Shown here: positions 20,773 to 33,056 of the stretch, one piece after another
How positions within the stretch are numbered: the first letter of the stretch is position 1
How the letters are laid out: each line of letters opens with the position of its first letter
Assembly: GCA_002900995.3 (NCBI GenBank)
Contig: CM035308.1
Coordinates: 3,312,810-3,376,809, forward strand
DNA from: Ganoderma boninense
Taxonomy: Eukaryota > Basidiomycota > Agaricomycetes > Polyporales > Polyporaceae
Direction of reading: 5' to 3'
Length of the DNA: 64,000 nt
The notes under the pieces: model-generated
The model's database searches: none
What the model was told of the DNA's origin: nothing
Seen by the model: only the letters and a program-made list of their open reading frames with translations
Translations under genes and position numbers: made by a program

Positions 20773-22790
20773 GTCAGTTTCCTATCCTCGTGCGCCACAT
20801 CGTGTCTTACACTGCGCGCGAAGACGTTCTCGGCCTTGTCCTTAGGAACTGATCGTGGATTGCCAGAGGACGCAGAGTATGGATCCGTTATTCGCTGGAA
20901 GATTTGCAGGTATGTCCCGATCTGTTTCGGTAGCTATCATGTTATTTTCTTGATCCATTTCTACGTTACCTTCAGTTTTCTGCATAAATTTTACAGTGTG
21001 TTCGCTTGGGACCACCGTATATTGTGATGCACATTCACCCGGTCTTGCATGTTCCTCCTCACGTGTGGCTTTACCAGCGTTGGTGATCTCGTCGGGGAGC
21101 ACCGGGTGGTCTCCTAGCGAATCTCGAGCGGGCTCATTGACGGTGTAGAAGGGGGTGCGCTTTGCTACAAGCAAGGAGTACCCACCGATGGCGCATCAGG
21201 CTTGCAGATAGTGGTACCCAGCACAAGCGTGCCCCCGTATGCCGTTCGGCAACAGGTGGCGGGTCGAGAGACAAGAGGAGTCTACGGCGCTAAGGGCATC
21301 GTCCCCGCAGCGCATGCCTTCAAGCTGTAAGCTGCCAACTGTGCGCACGTAGCTTATTGGGCGTGTTATGGCTTTTATTGACACAACCTTGTCATCGGTA
21401 ATAAGCGAGTAAGGTTCGATTGTTATCGGTTCTATATGGCGCTTACCCGAAATTGCGGATCGGAATATGACTGTGGCAGGAGACCATTCTCGGTCCTGTT
21501 ACAGCCATATTCCGGGTGGCGGTATTCGCCATTGCCTGTCGTGCGTCCTGTCTGTGAAGATGGTCTTGATCGGGTTAAAATGGGGGTTTTCGTGGGTTGA
21601 ATTTCCCGCGTGCGCAGTGGTTGGCTGGAAGTCCCACCGCACGCCCGCGAACCGAGACCGCATCGCGTCCGCATCCGGGCGTCCGCCGTGCCCTTCGTCC
21701 ATCCGCTCGATCCCTGTACTGCAAGCCTCTTGTAGGCAGCTGGGCACGCTCGGAGAGGCTGCTCCTCCTTGCCCCATCACCCTTCCTGCAGGTGAGATGC
21801 ATTCTGGTCTCACAGCTTCGCACCTTGCTCTCATCCAGACGCCCCACCGCCGCTGGGCTTCACCGCCGGGGGTGCCTGAGCCCAGCTGAGCGGCACGCCC
21901 GACCTCCAGCGAGCTGGAATGTGCCAGGAGATCTAAAATATGGTAGGATTCGGTGCGGTGGGGCGAGTCATCTATGATGGCGCGGACGTCTCTCATCACA
22001 GCAGGTGACGTCGGGTCCGTCTCAGTCTTCCGACGAATAAGTTCTAAATTTCGTTGATTCGTGCTCCACACTGCAAATAATTGGGCTGGTACGTCTCGTC
22101 CAGTCGATAGCGGCAAGGACTACTGACTTCAATATGGGGTGGAGGGGTATTGGTGTGTCGGAAATTCCTTTCCGCTTCTCCGTCTTCTGACCACTTCATA
22201 TCTGCACAGGTACGCACGAGGTGTGCACGAGGAACGGTCATACAACACTGCGGATCATCCGTATAGGAGTCGCGTCTGGGCTCCATGGTTGTCAAATCGG
22301 GTGTAGAATTACAAGCGGCCTGCGTTGAGTGCATCATTGACTACCATCCCTAGGTAGGACGTGCATGGGTGGCTTTTCTCTGTCGCTGGATTGGGGGATC
22401 TTTGTCCCGGAAGCATCGAAAGGGAGTAGTTGTGTATCTTTTTAGAGAGCATATGGGAGATTTGTTAGCATGAGTGAATGTAGGCGTGCTGTGGGAGGTA
22501 GTACATGGCTTATTTTTGGCGAAGACCGTCTTCTTTGCATGACCTGCAACCATTGGTTTGTGCTGGAATTATCTACGATCGATTGATTTCCCATATTGGC
22601 ATCCTGGTGGATCGACTGCCTGAATTGACTTGGTGGACGATCAAATGTGTCTGAATTTGGGATTGACGTCTGACTGTGGGTCGCATGTGGCTGTTCTTGA
22701 TGTTCCGATGAGGAGTACCGTACATATTTATACCGGAGCCTTGGGGTCGGCGACTCTGTGAATCCTCGTTCAGTCCTCCAACCGCATGCT
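20773..22790. other. stretch without a supported gene
   Basis: A 205-codon minus-strand open frame (21499-22116) covers a GC-rich patch but has no recognisable domain and competes with equally long frames on the plus strand, so I do not call it a gene. Confidence 0.35.
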
Positions 22791-22833
22791 ACCTGTCTCT
22801 GCTCCTGCATATTACCTGTCTCTGCTCCTGCAT
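22791..22833. repeat. 23-bp tandem duplication
   Basis: Two copies of ACCTGTCTCTGCTCCTGCAT, 23 bp apart. The second copy is complete over 20 bp. Confidence 0.85.
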
Positions 22834-23050
22834 ATGAGTAAGTGTTGTATTGTCTGCTGTATCAAGTATTCAGCTCTACGGATACTTCTCAGACTGGTCT
22901 GGAAATATTTTCTTTGAAGTGGCTGAAGTTCAAAATCTGTGCTGTTTGTGAGTTCACTGTCTTGCCATTGTAGTCCAAAGAGCTATGGATCAGTCTACTA
23001 ATTATTTGGAAGTCAGCTGCTAATTTATGCAAGACTTAAAGAACTTCAAA

Positions 23051-23138
23051 AAGTGACCAGGAAGGGAATTGAACCAGGTCATGTACAACATGACCATAGC
23101 AACTGCAAGATAAATGACAGTGCTACCGGTGGGTAACC
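23051..23138 (-). repeat. tRNA-derived repeat remnant
   Basis: On the minus strand: a B-box-like GGTTCAATTCC preceded by a perfect 7-bp hairpin GGTCATG-TTGTA-CATGACC where an anticodon arm would be, and a weak D-arm region (TAGC...GCTA). Probably a decayed tRNA-derived SINE. It lies about 190 bp before the next gene. Confidence 0.45.
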
Positions 23139-23331
23139 GTGGTTCACACAAAGATTAGTGTAGATTGAATGAAGACGTAATGTCGGAAAGAGCCGAAAGA
23201 TCCCCGTGTGTGGTACTATTTGTGTCAGGTCAGTTGTCGCAATATGTTATATACGCAGTCTCTTACATGCTCTTTGATCCCCATCACCATCACCACCAAC
23301 TGCCGTCGTTCCTTGTCGCTCAGCACCCTCT

Positions 23332-23761
23332 ATGTTTTACCAGTTCAAGCAGTGGCTGTATGCCCACCTCCGTCTCAGGTATGGCTAGAGAGTAGTTTTG
23401 CATGTTATGTGGCTGATTATATTGTCTATAGCTATAGCCCCAAGCGGGTGGGGCCCCAGACACGTTGCATTGTTCAACGTCCTGTCTTAGGTATAGTAAA
23501 GCAACTTGATATGTGTTGTGGTACTCAATACACACTCCAGGCTGGGACGTCAAGCATGAGCACATATCTCATCTCGATGGACTTGAGCGTCAGGTCTGGG
23601 AGGTTTCAGACTCTCTGATCCGAGACCCCCTGGATGTTGAGGTCGAGATGATACAGGAAGTTGTGGAAGAAACATGGGGGTGGGAGTGGGATGAATCATC
23701 TGACAACGCTTGGGTTAAATTAATGTACAAATTCGCCGTTGTTGAGGACTCCAGCATGTAG
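23332..23761 (+). CDS. small acidic hypothetical protein, three exons
   Basis: Exons 23332-23378, 23432-23490 and 23541-23761 join in phase (introns 53 and 50 bp) to encode 108 residues. It starts MFYQFKQWLYAHLRLSYSPK, continues RVGPQTRCIVQRPVLGWD and ends in a long acidic, Trp-rich tail (EVEMIQEVVEETWGWEWD) before TAG. No signal peptide or known domain. Exact phase through two introns of typical size supports the model. Confidence 0.6.
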
Positions 23762-26700
23762 GATGTGCATTCAAAATGGATGCTTTTGAGTTAGATGGAG
23801 TTTCCAACGTCACCTAGTCTTGAACTCACATTGCTGTGGACGATAGAACATAATCTTGTGTGTATTTGGTGTGCTGGGTTTAGTCATGTTTAGTAAACAA
23901 GTGTGTGCAAACACAGAGTCCAAACAGTGTGATCTAGCACGCATTCAAGACACATGGCTAGAAGATACACAATAACAACAGATATATACATCAGGGAAAG
24001 GTCACTTCTACAATCCTGACAAAGCATCAAGTCACAAAGCTGGGAAGTGGCCAGCTTCGGAGGGAATAACACGCCTGTTGCGGACATCAGGCTAGCACAC
24101 ACTACATCCAGTGCGGGCGAGCTAATGAAACAAGGTTGGTACTGAAGACCTTTTCCGCCATCCCTGTACCCGCTCTCCCTGCCGAGGTCAAGGTTTTATA
24201 TGAGGGCTTTATGGTCTGGAAGAAGCAGTGCGAGGAGCAGAAAGAGTGGAAAGAGGTGTAGGAGAAGGAGAAGGAGCGGACATCGCCTCTCAATCTGTTG
24301 GATAGTCCGCTGATCTTTGGGAGACACCCACACTCGCAATTGCATAGACCGCCGTCACCGTGGCTGAGATGGCACGTCCGACGACCGAGGGAACGACCAT
24401 CAGAACGTGGATCTAGGCGGGGATGCGTCTATGGCGGAGGTGGAGGGCGGTCAGGACCTCGCTGCTCAGACAACTATCACGAAGAATGCGAAGGGAGCGA
24501 GGCGAGTAACGCTGAAATTGGCAATGGGTCACATGGTGCGCATACACCGGAGGCTAGGTACAAGATGTTAGCACTTGGGGAGCAGCCCCCGCTCCCGACG
24601 TCGCTTGTGTTGAAGTAGCCAGTGAATTTCCTCGTTCCCGTACGGATTACCCACTCGGCGTACTCTTCAACTGGACGATGGCTGGCTCTGGCTAGGTGCA
24701 CACGGCACTATCTGGGCCGACAGCTTGGACAGGAGGGCGCAGAGGTCCAAGGACAGTGGATTGAAATTAGCTCTCGATCGGTTCTGCTATGCTCGGAGGG
24801 AGATTGAGTCAACGGGCGAAGCCAAGTGGCGCCGATCACCCAACTCTTGAGGGGCACGGTGGTCGCCAAGTGAGGACCGCCGTGGTTACCGCAGAGGCGT
24901 CTCGGGTCCATAGATGACCGCCGCCGCAGAAGGCACGAGATTTCCTTCCAACTTGTCCCAGGAAGCTCCGACGTCGAGAGGTCGAGGACGATTTCCAGAC
25001 TTACCCCGACAGGTAACGACGGACTGATACGGGAGTTTGGGGCTACGGTGCAGACGCCAAGTCAAGGGGATACAGAGAAAAGGACAATAGCTATGTAATC
25101 AAGTCAAAGAGATGCGAAGCACAGTAGCCCAACTAGCTACAGCCATGTGCAGTTAAATGATTTAGGTCTGCTCATGTCCTCCGTCTTTGGGTGCGTAGGT
25201 GGGGACGTTTCCTGGCGAGCAGTGGGAGATCTCGCACCCATTCGTGTAGGCGACGTCCTTCCCAGTAGAAGCACTCCGCCACGCCCAATTTTCCGTCATC
25301 AAGTAGGAGGCTATGACGTCTAGACAGGAGAACAGAGGCAATGAGATGGGCGCGGGACCAACGAAGGAGGGAGAACGCTGAACAGTGCTAACCACGGATG
25401 GTGATTGCAAAAACATCCGACAACCACGGAGTTAGGTTCAAAGCGGTTCCGAGGTCCGCTCGCCCATCCGGGTTCATCCGAGTTCATCAGGAAGCATGAC
25501 AGGGTTGAGTCCGAACAGTCGGCGAAGGATCGGTATGGCGGACTTTGAATGTTGGGACGTGGCTGCGGAAAGGACGGAGAGGAAGATACGTCCACCAAAA
25601 GCAAAAGGCAGGTAAGGCGTGGGCGCGGAGGATCGGGATTGAGCTGCGAAGGTCAACCAGCCTCTAGGAGAGCTGGGGTCAGGGGGGTCGTTGAGGATGC
25701 ATGGGATAGCAGTAAACTCACCTTTTTACTGTCGTCCAGATTGTTGAAAGAGCACTTGGTGATGATAACGTTTGTGTAGTCCAGTGAGAGATGAGCGAAG
25801 GAGCATAGCTGAGAACTTGCATGAGAGGAGCTGTCAGAAGGATAGCTAAGAGCACCCTGTGAGTTCCCGCGGTATCATCGCCAGAAGACGAAGTGAAAAA
25901 CGTACCTTCAGTCTCGAGATCTTATCCCGCTAGAAGTCCAGACCCTTGAGGTTCAAATAAGCCGGCTGGGGATAGTCGATCTATAGTTGCCAATCGTTCC
26001 TTCTTGGGAAGAACCCCTTGATAGTTCCGACATCAGATGCAGACCATCCGTGCTATACTTACAGTGCTTCTACCTGGCAAACACGCCCACTCTCCCCGTG
26101 CCTTGGCCCTGGATCTGCCACGATGGATGTGACCGGTATTCCAACCAACTGCGGAGGATATCGTCGCAGGGTCCAGCGACCGATTTGGGCAGAAACGCCT
26201 CCCGGGAGTTCAGTTCGATCTGCGACATTGCCTCGTGCACTGGTGCGACGGATAGGCTCGTCGGGCATGACTTGTCATCGACATCTACGACCGCAGGGAA
26301 GCCGATCGTGTAAGTATTGGCACCAAAAACTGAGTTGGGGGAGCAGCATAACAGATAGGTGAGGAAACGCACGAGATACGCGTCAAATGCCACGTGTGCC
26401 ACTAGGTGCCACTGTTGAGAACCAGCGCAAGTTGTCCGATCCGGATCCAGGGTGCAACTTGCATAGCCAGCGTGGGCGAAGAGGTGTAGAGTGCGTGAGA
26501 GAGAGGCGGTCGTCGGCGAAGATCCGCGTTGAGGTTGGAGAGTTTGCTCGGGATGAGTGACTTGTCGCTGGAGGCAATAACCGAGGTAGACGGTAGGAGA
26601 CCAAAAATCGCGCGATGTCTGTCGATTGTTAAAGACTACAGGTGAAATCGCTAGCAGAGAGCGTGAGACCAAGTGAACCAACCTGGAGCAGACAGTAGGA

Positions 26701-27807
26701 AAAGCGGACGGTGGCATGGGCAGGCAGCAGGTCGTCCACACATTCACCCATGGGCTGCAGACACTGTGCTGTCAGTGAATGGGTCGAGTAATAGGATGAG
26801 GAACACGCACCTTGTTGGGGAAGTCGTTGGCATCCAAGAGGACCATCACTGACTTGCCCGTCTGCACATAGTTGCCAAACATCGACAGACTGTGACGGAA
26901 CAGATGAAGGCGATACACGTACGCATTCGCACCGAACCATTTGCGACAGTGTGGTGCTTGCCCTCGACCCTGCTTCCCATCTCATCAGGCACACTATTGT
27001 GGTGGCGGAGTCATTTGCTGCGAAGTATACCAGGTCGGGGCGAGAATTTCGTTAGGGTCAGAGCGGGTGAGACATGCTTGGCATTTGACGGACAAGCCTA
27101 GGTCATAAACTCCCGATCAAACGTAGCAGGACGTGCTATGAAGGTGTAAGGGAAGCATGGAGTATGCGAGTTCAAATTGTGAGGACTCATGGTCTCGACT
27201 TGATGTCAGCGGGAGAGCATACCTGATGACGTTGTCTTCATGAGTGAAGATTTTGGCTCTTCAGGACTGGGAACCAGCCGATGGAGTAAGGGATGGTGAA
27301 GTGATTAGGCTGGGTACGGGTCAGTCTCCTCCGGGTGCATGTGAACGAAAGTATGAACTTGCCTTCCACGAATGCGATCCAGGTAGAGGGTGCTGGGAGG
27401 ACGACGCAACTTGGATACTGTCGACGGAGAGCCGACAACGTATCGCAGTCATCCATCGATGGGAGTTGAAGGCGGCACGGTTTCTCTGGGAGTTTTGTCG
27501 GCAGAGGGTGCCGAACTGGTAGAGGCGGTCGTTGAGGCGGACTGTGCTCACAGTTGTCGGGGACATGGCTGACTCAGCAGTTTGGCGTCTACAGAATTCC
27601 GTTGGCGCAACGCGGGCGAGCTACGGTGGCATTCTCCCTCTGCCCTCCTGTCTCCCATGTCAGTCACAGCAGGTTCGTCCAGTTTTGGTAGGCGGGTATC
27701 ATGTTCGTCCCGGTCTTAGTTTGACAACAGTCTTGGGCGGTCATATCCTGCATGTTCACCGACACGCCGGTGCTACATTGCAATACCCGTACGTCTCCGT
27801 CTCATAG
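23762..27807. other. long stretch with scattered coding-like fragments
   Basis: No full model could be built. Fragments that look coding: plus strand about 24148-24230 (VLYEGFMVWKKQCEEQKEW, then an in-frame TAG), and minus strand 25162-25300 (LMTENWAWRS, EISHCSPGNVPTYAPKDGG) and 25500-25640 (LPFAFGGRIFLSVL, IPILRRLFGLNPVM). The minus strand at 26070-26747 has 225 open codons without known motifs. These could be a multi-exon gene with micro-exons or transposon relics. Confidence 0.3.
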
Positions 27808-28327
27808 CTACAGTTGAGCCAGCTGAAACCTCGTATCAGTGACCACCATATCAGTCCCCGGATCCTCCTCCATCTCCGAGATCCGTCGGGCAACACTGTT
27901 GGCAGTCATGGTCAGCCGTGTCTCTCGCGCCAGCACCGAAGACCTACGAAATCGCAATCGTTTCCGCAGTGCTGCGTTCTGTGATGCCCATGTCCACGAA
28001 TCGTCCTCGGTCTGCGCCCCTCCTGGCAATAATGATCTCAATGGTCATGTGGATTGGATTCTCTGTCGTAAGTGCTGCCAGTGCCCTATTGTGATTCCCC
28101 GCCGTAAATGGTGATGTCATCGTATAGACTGTGTAGCGGCGTTGCGGCAGCATCTCGGACCCGACCTTCGTTTTGGGCAGGACTACAGAGAACACGCGCT
28201 CTTGTCCGGTGATCGACCACTCCTTGTGGAGCTGGAGCAAGTCGAAACCGTCCACGCCGTCCCTGCGCTCGACAAGGACGGTGCTGAAGCGTCTCCTGCG
28301 CTTGAGTTGAAACTTGAAGACGCGCAA
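27808..28327 (-). CDS. putative minus-strand gene, structure unresolved
   Basis: A GC-rich block with two overlapping minus-strand frames. The first (28327 to 27944) reads VFKFQLKRRRRFSTVLVERR, LLQLHKEWSITGQERVFSVV, VGSEMLPQRRYTVYTMTSPF. The second (28041 to 27808) reads LARETRLTMTANSVARRISE and ends EDPGTDMVVTDTRFQLAQL. They probably belong to one protein joined by a short intron or a frame shift around 27950-28040, but I could not fix the junction. Family not recognised. Confidence 0.35.
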
Positions 28328-28794
28328 GAACCGCAGTTGCTGTGATTCCCCTTGTGAGTGTTCTATGCTTCCCTTTGAGCCCTGCGCGATGCACTTACGG
28401 ATTGACGGAATGGAAGAGGCGGGTCTCTGACTGCCGTCGCCACGGCCATCTGCATTGCGTGGGTTGTGTTAGTTATGTCTTCGAGTTCCATGTTGCGCGT
28501 ATGTGGTGCAGATCGAGGAAAGGATATGGGTTATTATACTCACTCGTTCCACATTTCAGACCGTTGGTCGGGAAATAGGGAGTCTCCACGGTTGCTATCT
28601 GGTGAGTAAGTACTGTTGTGTCATGCGTTTTCAGGCAACGTGATATCTAATATCCTACGTTAGCGCTGCAGTCATGCAAACTGACTGCACGACGATCAAG
28701 GCCTCGATTGACATTCACGTGTTGTCAGCACTCTGATGCATGTCCAGAACGCTCCTTTGGCTGCGGAAACTGCCAGAAGTCTGTTTGGTAGATG

Positions 28795-28802
28795 TATTTA
28801 AA
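28795..28802 (+). promoter_or_regulatory. TATA-like box before the kinase gene
   Basis: TATTTAAA, about 60 bp ahead of the ATG at 28861. Position and sequence fit a core promoter; not proven. Confidence 0.35.
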
Positions 28803-28860
28803 GGCATTTGAGGCGAGTTGACGGGTAAGCCTTCCGGACCGGAGTAGCTATCGAGGATAT

Positions 28861-30498
28861 GGCGAGCGACCCAAGTGCCAAACAACGCTCAGGTACGTCT
28901 CGCTTCCTTCTTCCCTACAATAGTAGACTTGCAGGTTTCTGATTCCGATTTTACACTAGGACCTAGCGTTGTCGCGTTTAGGCGCATCCACACCTGCGCT
29001 TCCCCCGGGAAGGTCCTCGTCCCCGCAAGCGATGCAGATGCTAAGCAGCCTGTCGAGAACGTCGATGTGATGTATGTGCTTTCACCCTGGCATTGAAGTG
29101 ATTCTCAACTATGACACAGAAGGTGCAATGTTACTGTGTCCGACGTCATCATGAAGCGATGTCCGCCTGCTGTTTTCCTGGTTGTAGTCCTTGCGTTTTC
29201 ATTTTTGTTTACAGACTTGTTGGCGGGCTTTATTGACGCAGGAGGTTTCGGTGCGGTATACAAGGCCACCGATTTATACACCGGGACTGTCGTAGCAGTG
29301 AAGGTGTTCCACAAGGGTCGACCGCCTCATCGAGGGGTCGAAACAGAGGCAGTCACCTATGCAAAGCTCGTAGCTGGCTGTAATGTCAATATTCGGTTGG
29401 TATCGTGTGTTGCTCGTCCATACACCCATTCTGACTTTTTTGAGTGCAGGTTGTTTGCGGAGGTTTTCGATAGTGGGGAGCATGATGGACATTATTGTCT
29501 CGTGTCGGAGATTTGCGCCTCAACACTTCTTCGAGTTTTCAACACGCAGGGGCTAATGCCTCTGCCACGACGACATGTTCAAGAAATCGGATACCAGCTC
29601 CTTCAAGGGATGGCTTGCAAGTATTTTAAAAATTGTCTCCGTCTTGAAGGTTCTGATGAGGTATCTAGACATGCACTCTCTCGGTCTTATACACACCGAC
29701 TTGAAACCTGACAACATAGCTCTTAAAAATCCTGGCATTGTGACGAGTCGTTACTTTGACCCCGTCCGAGGCTTTCAGACCTATGTATGCTGTCCTTGTC
29801 CCGCGTCACTCCCATGAACTGATTTTGGTTTTTGGCAGCAACGTCTCGTGTCGACCCAGATCTGCATTTTGGATCTAGGTGGCGTAGTCGAGGAGAGCGG
29901 AGATGGCAACCAAGGCATCATTGGGACAGTGAGCTATCGTGCGCCTGAGATCAGTCTCGGTGAGTGTGACTCTCGTGTTCAGGTCTGTTGTTTGCTGAAG
30001 CCTTAAACTAGGGATGCCGTTCGACCACTCTGCGGACATTTTTGCAGTCGGATGTGTCTTGGCTGAGGTTTACCTAGGTCGTGAACTCTTTCCCCGCGAC
30101 ATCGAAACCGCCTGGGAGCACATCGCTCTGGTTGAACGGATATGCGGACCCTTCGGTCTCGATCTCGCTTCAGATGCCGAGGACATCAAGCCAGGAATAT
30201 TCCGTATTCACGACCGAGCCGTGACCGTGCGGTTCCCAGGTGACGACTTCAACCCAGACATTCATACTGAGCCTCTCCGCCGTATTCAACGTGCGAAGCC
30301 GATCGCTGTAAGTCTTGACGCTTGTGATCATGGTGGCTCGACCTTAATCTCACTTTTCCTTTACAGTATCGAGTTCACGACGCTGAATTAAGCAATCTTC
30401 TTCAGAAACTCTTGAATTCTGACGCGTGCAAGAGGGTGGAGTTGAACCACGCTTTGCGGCACAAGTACTTCGATGATCTCAGAACCAACCGAATGTAG
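28861..30498 (+). CDS. LAMMER/CLK-like protein kinase
   Basis: Dual-specificity-type kinase; LAMMER kinases phosphorylate SR splicing factors. In-phase exons after the N-terminal part: ...-29395, 29450-29620, 29661-29784, 29839-29959, 30012-30307 and 30367-30498. Kinase features in order: Gly loop AGGFGAVYKATD (about 29240), VAVKVF with the VAIK-type Lys (about 29295), alpha-C Glu in ETEAVTYAKL, catalytic loop LIHTDLKPDN (HTD instead of HRD is a LAMMER hallmark, about 29690), ILDLGG in place of DFG, TVSYRAPEISLG, and SADIFAVGCVLAEVYLGREL. All catalytic residues (K, E, D, N, D) are present; only F of DFG is L. The N-terminus is uncertain: ATG at 28861 gives MASDPSAKQRS and an exon containing DLQVSDSDFTLGPSVVAFRR, but its link to the Gly loop (29100-29240) is unresolved. 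Confidence 0.8.
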
Positions 30499-32496
30499 CT
30501 AGTGTACATGTACTGGTGTCCTTGCTAGGAAATAATTTTGTCGCTGTCTGTCGCTGATGGCTGGTCTCACGAACGTTGACATCTTAGACGTTTGTGTGGC
30601 TTGAGCCGTCTCAGGACAAGATAACGCCATCTTGGCAGCTGCTTCAAGGAGAAATTTCTTGGCATCTAGCGTGTGCTACGTCTTGCATATTGTTGTGTCG
30701 ACAGCTGCAAGATTCACGAGTGCCAATGTCCTCCGCTCGTGCACTTCTCTATGATGCGTTATCATATCTAGCCTCCCCGAATGGCTCCTCAACCCACTTC
30801 TGAGCATTTATTAATGAATAAGTCGCTACAGTCGTACATACGTGGGCTCGCTGCTGGCAGTGATTGCGACTGCTCACGCCGAGACAAGATGAGAAATCTG
30901 ACATGATTGCCTCCACGGAGAGCGATTCCCACTCCAGCAGCTGGAGATCTAGGTGTGAGGAGTAAAGGAGACTCAAGTTTAAGGATCAGGCCTGGATGTA
31001 CGTGACGCGCGATCCAGTAACCCCATGCTGAATCAAGCTTGAGCGAGGGGTGAATGGCAAAGCATTGGTTATAGTCCAGTTCTCCCGGCGATGAGGCACT
31101 AACCCTCGGCGGAGGGAAAGCCTGAATGGCGAAGGGAACGGGTGGCGAGCTTGTTTGAGCGTGCGGGAACGGGGCCGGGGATGATGGGAGATAGTGCCGA
31201 AAGCATCAGTGGACAGGCCAGCAGGCCCGGGAGTGGGGTGGAAGCCTGTAATTCGTGAGAGAAAGGGATCAGCACAAGGTTCAACAAGGGTACACCAGCG
31301 GTGAAGGAGACGACAGACAAGACGTACACTCAGGTACGATTCGAGCGGTTGAGCGAAGTGTGTATACCGGCGTAACATTCTAACCTCTGTACAAACAAAG
31401 CAGTGGATCATCGCGTATAGTTGAATCTGTTGGAAAGGGGCGGAGGTGGTAGGGCGGCGGGTAGAAAACAGAGCGATCACGTACCCGAGGAGTACAGGGC
31501 ATCCTGCACGAACATAACCGGGTCCATGGATGCGCGCAGTAGGCGGGAGTATTGAACCAGCAGTTAAATAGAGGGCGCAAGGGTGCCTGACGGTGTGGCA
31601 TGCTGGATCACGGCGTGAAATGCTGGTGCCGAGCGCTAGCAATACGTTGGGGGGTCGACATCGAAGTTGCGGTGGATACGCCGTAAAGTGGACACAATGA
31701 GAAACAAGGAAGGTTCGAGGTGGTGGTCGCCGGAAGTACGTGAAGACCGTAAGCTAGATGGCTGCGCCTGCATCCCCACGTGGCGCACATCTCCATGGGG
31801 GTTTGGCCAGTGGAGATGCTTCCAGCCCCGCCCGGCGCGGGCGCGACGTCGGGGTTGGGCTAGGCGCCGGCGAAGCAGGGCGGACGCGGGGCTAGGGGAT
31901 GGGCGGGCTCCTCGCGATTTTGGTCTCAACTTCTCACTGCTTGACAGTCAAACACCTGATATGCATTCGCTTGTAAAGTACGTCACAGCTATGAAGGAAC
32001 GGTGGGCGGGTGGGAAAATGGAGCTGTACGAGGTGGACAACGGAGGTGAGGATGGACCGGGAGAGCTTCTCGAGGTCGGAAGACGGTGATGGTTGGTGCG
32101 AAGAAAAACTTCGCGCTGGCGCTAACGCTCAGCTGGACATTGGGCGCCGGCCTCGCAGGCGCGGCAGATCCCGACAAATTCAGCCCCAACAGGTAGGCAG
32201 GCGGTGCCGGGCCGGCCGCTTGGTAAGCAGCCAGCCACGCCAGTGATTTCAAAGTCCACCGAGGACATTCTCTCCCCACTTTTTTCCCCTCCTTCCAGCT
32301 CTGCATCATAATGTCTGCCATATCTTGCTTTCCGTGACTTCATAGATAAAACAGCAAAACGCTACTTCCTCGCGTTTTAGCGTCTAGATACCGGAAATCC
32401 TCGGATAATGGTCGACGCTCGACCCCGCAAACGAGACCGTCTTGGTTCTCTGTTGGTGATCGTCCGCCGTTCCCTTTTGAGGACGCTACTGATCCT
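30499..32496. other. stretch without a supported gene
   Basis: A 218-codon minus-strand frame (30986-31642) lacks recognisable motifs, and GC-rich overlapping frames at 31636-32089 point both ways. The end may hold an upstream exon of the next gene, whose frame is open back to about 32350 without an ATG. Confidence 0.35.
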
Positions 32497-33056
32497 ATGA
32501 TTACTAGACGTCGACCGTCTCTGGCTCCATTGCCGGGAGGGGGAGGACGAGAGCGTGTCCGAGTTGACACCAATGTCCTCTGGATGTCTATTCTCAGTAC
32601 GCCATCAGAAGAGTTCACCGACGGTGCCACCAGCCTGGCTGCAACGCCGTGGACAAGAGTGGACGATGCCGGAAATTTTGATGTTGTCGTTGGTTACATT
32701 GATGAAGAGGCCAGCAGGTTCGTCGTAAGTTGAGTTTTCTGTGTCCTCTTCATTTCCGATGCCCTCATACCCCGCTACCGGAGGGTGTGGACGTGTCTTC
32801 ATGTCCAGTGGCTGTTTAGATCCTATACAGATACTACTGTATTTCGGACGCAGGTGTACTACTAGACCCATCCCTGATCTGATGAGGGAGGTTTCTCGGC
32901 GGTGCATAGTCGCAGGGAAGAATAGGCCAAGTCGCCAAGTACCCAGATTCCTGGGTCGGGGACCCATTAGACATGCATCTAGACCAGAACACTCCGTGGC
33001 TTCTCCGACATGGTGGATTCAGCAGACGTCTGAGTCGTGACAGAAAATGTCTGTGA
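32497..33056 (+). CDS. hypothetical protein, three exons
   Basis: Exons 32497-32724, 32809-32853 and 32910-33056 are in phase (introns 84 and 56 bp) and encode 139 residues from ATG 32497. The frame stays open upstream to about 32350 (FSVGDRPPFPFEDATDP), so the true N-terminus may be an earlier spliced exon. Sequence marks: VRVDTNVLWMSIL, NFDVVVGYIDEEASRFVWLF, GRIGQVAKYPDSWVGDPLDM and RHGGFSRRLSRDRKCL. Family not recognised. Confidence 0.5.

Noticed and set aside
21499..22116. 205-codon minus-strand open frame
   Set aside because: Equally long frames on the opposite strand, no domain, GC-rich region where long random frames are expected.
24298..24618. Arg/Pro-rich 106-codon plus-strand frame
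   Set aside because: Biased composition from GC-rich DNA, with a different frame giving equally plausible polar peptides; no gene model.
30986..31642. 218-codon minus-strand open frame
   Set aside because: Composition rich in Arg/Pro/Ser/Cys without motif or homologue; likely a random frame.
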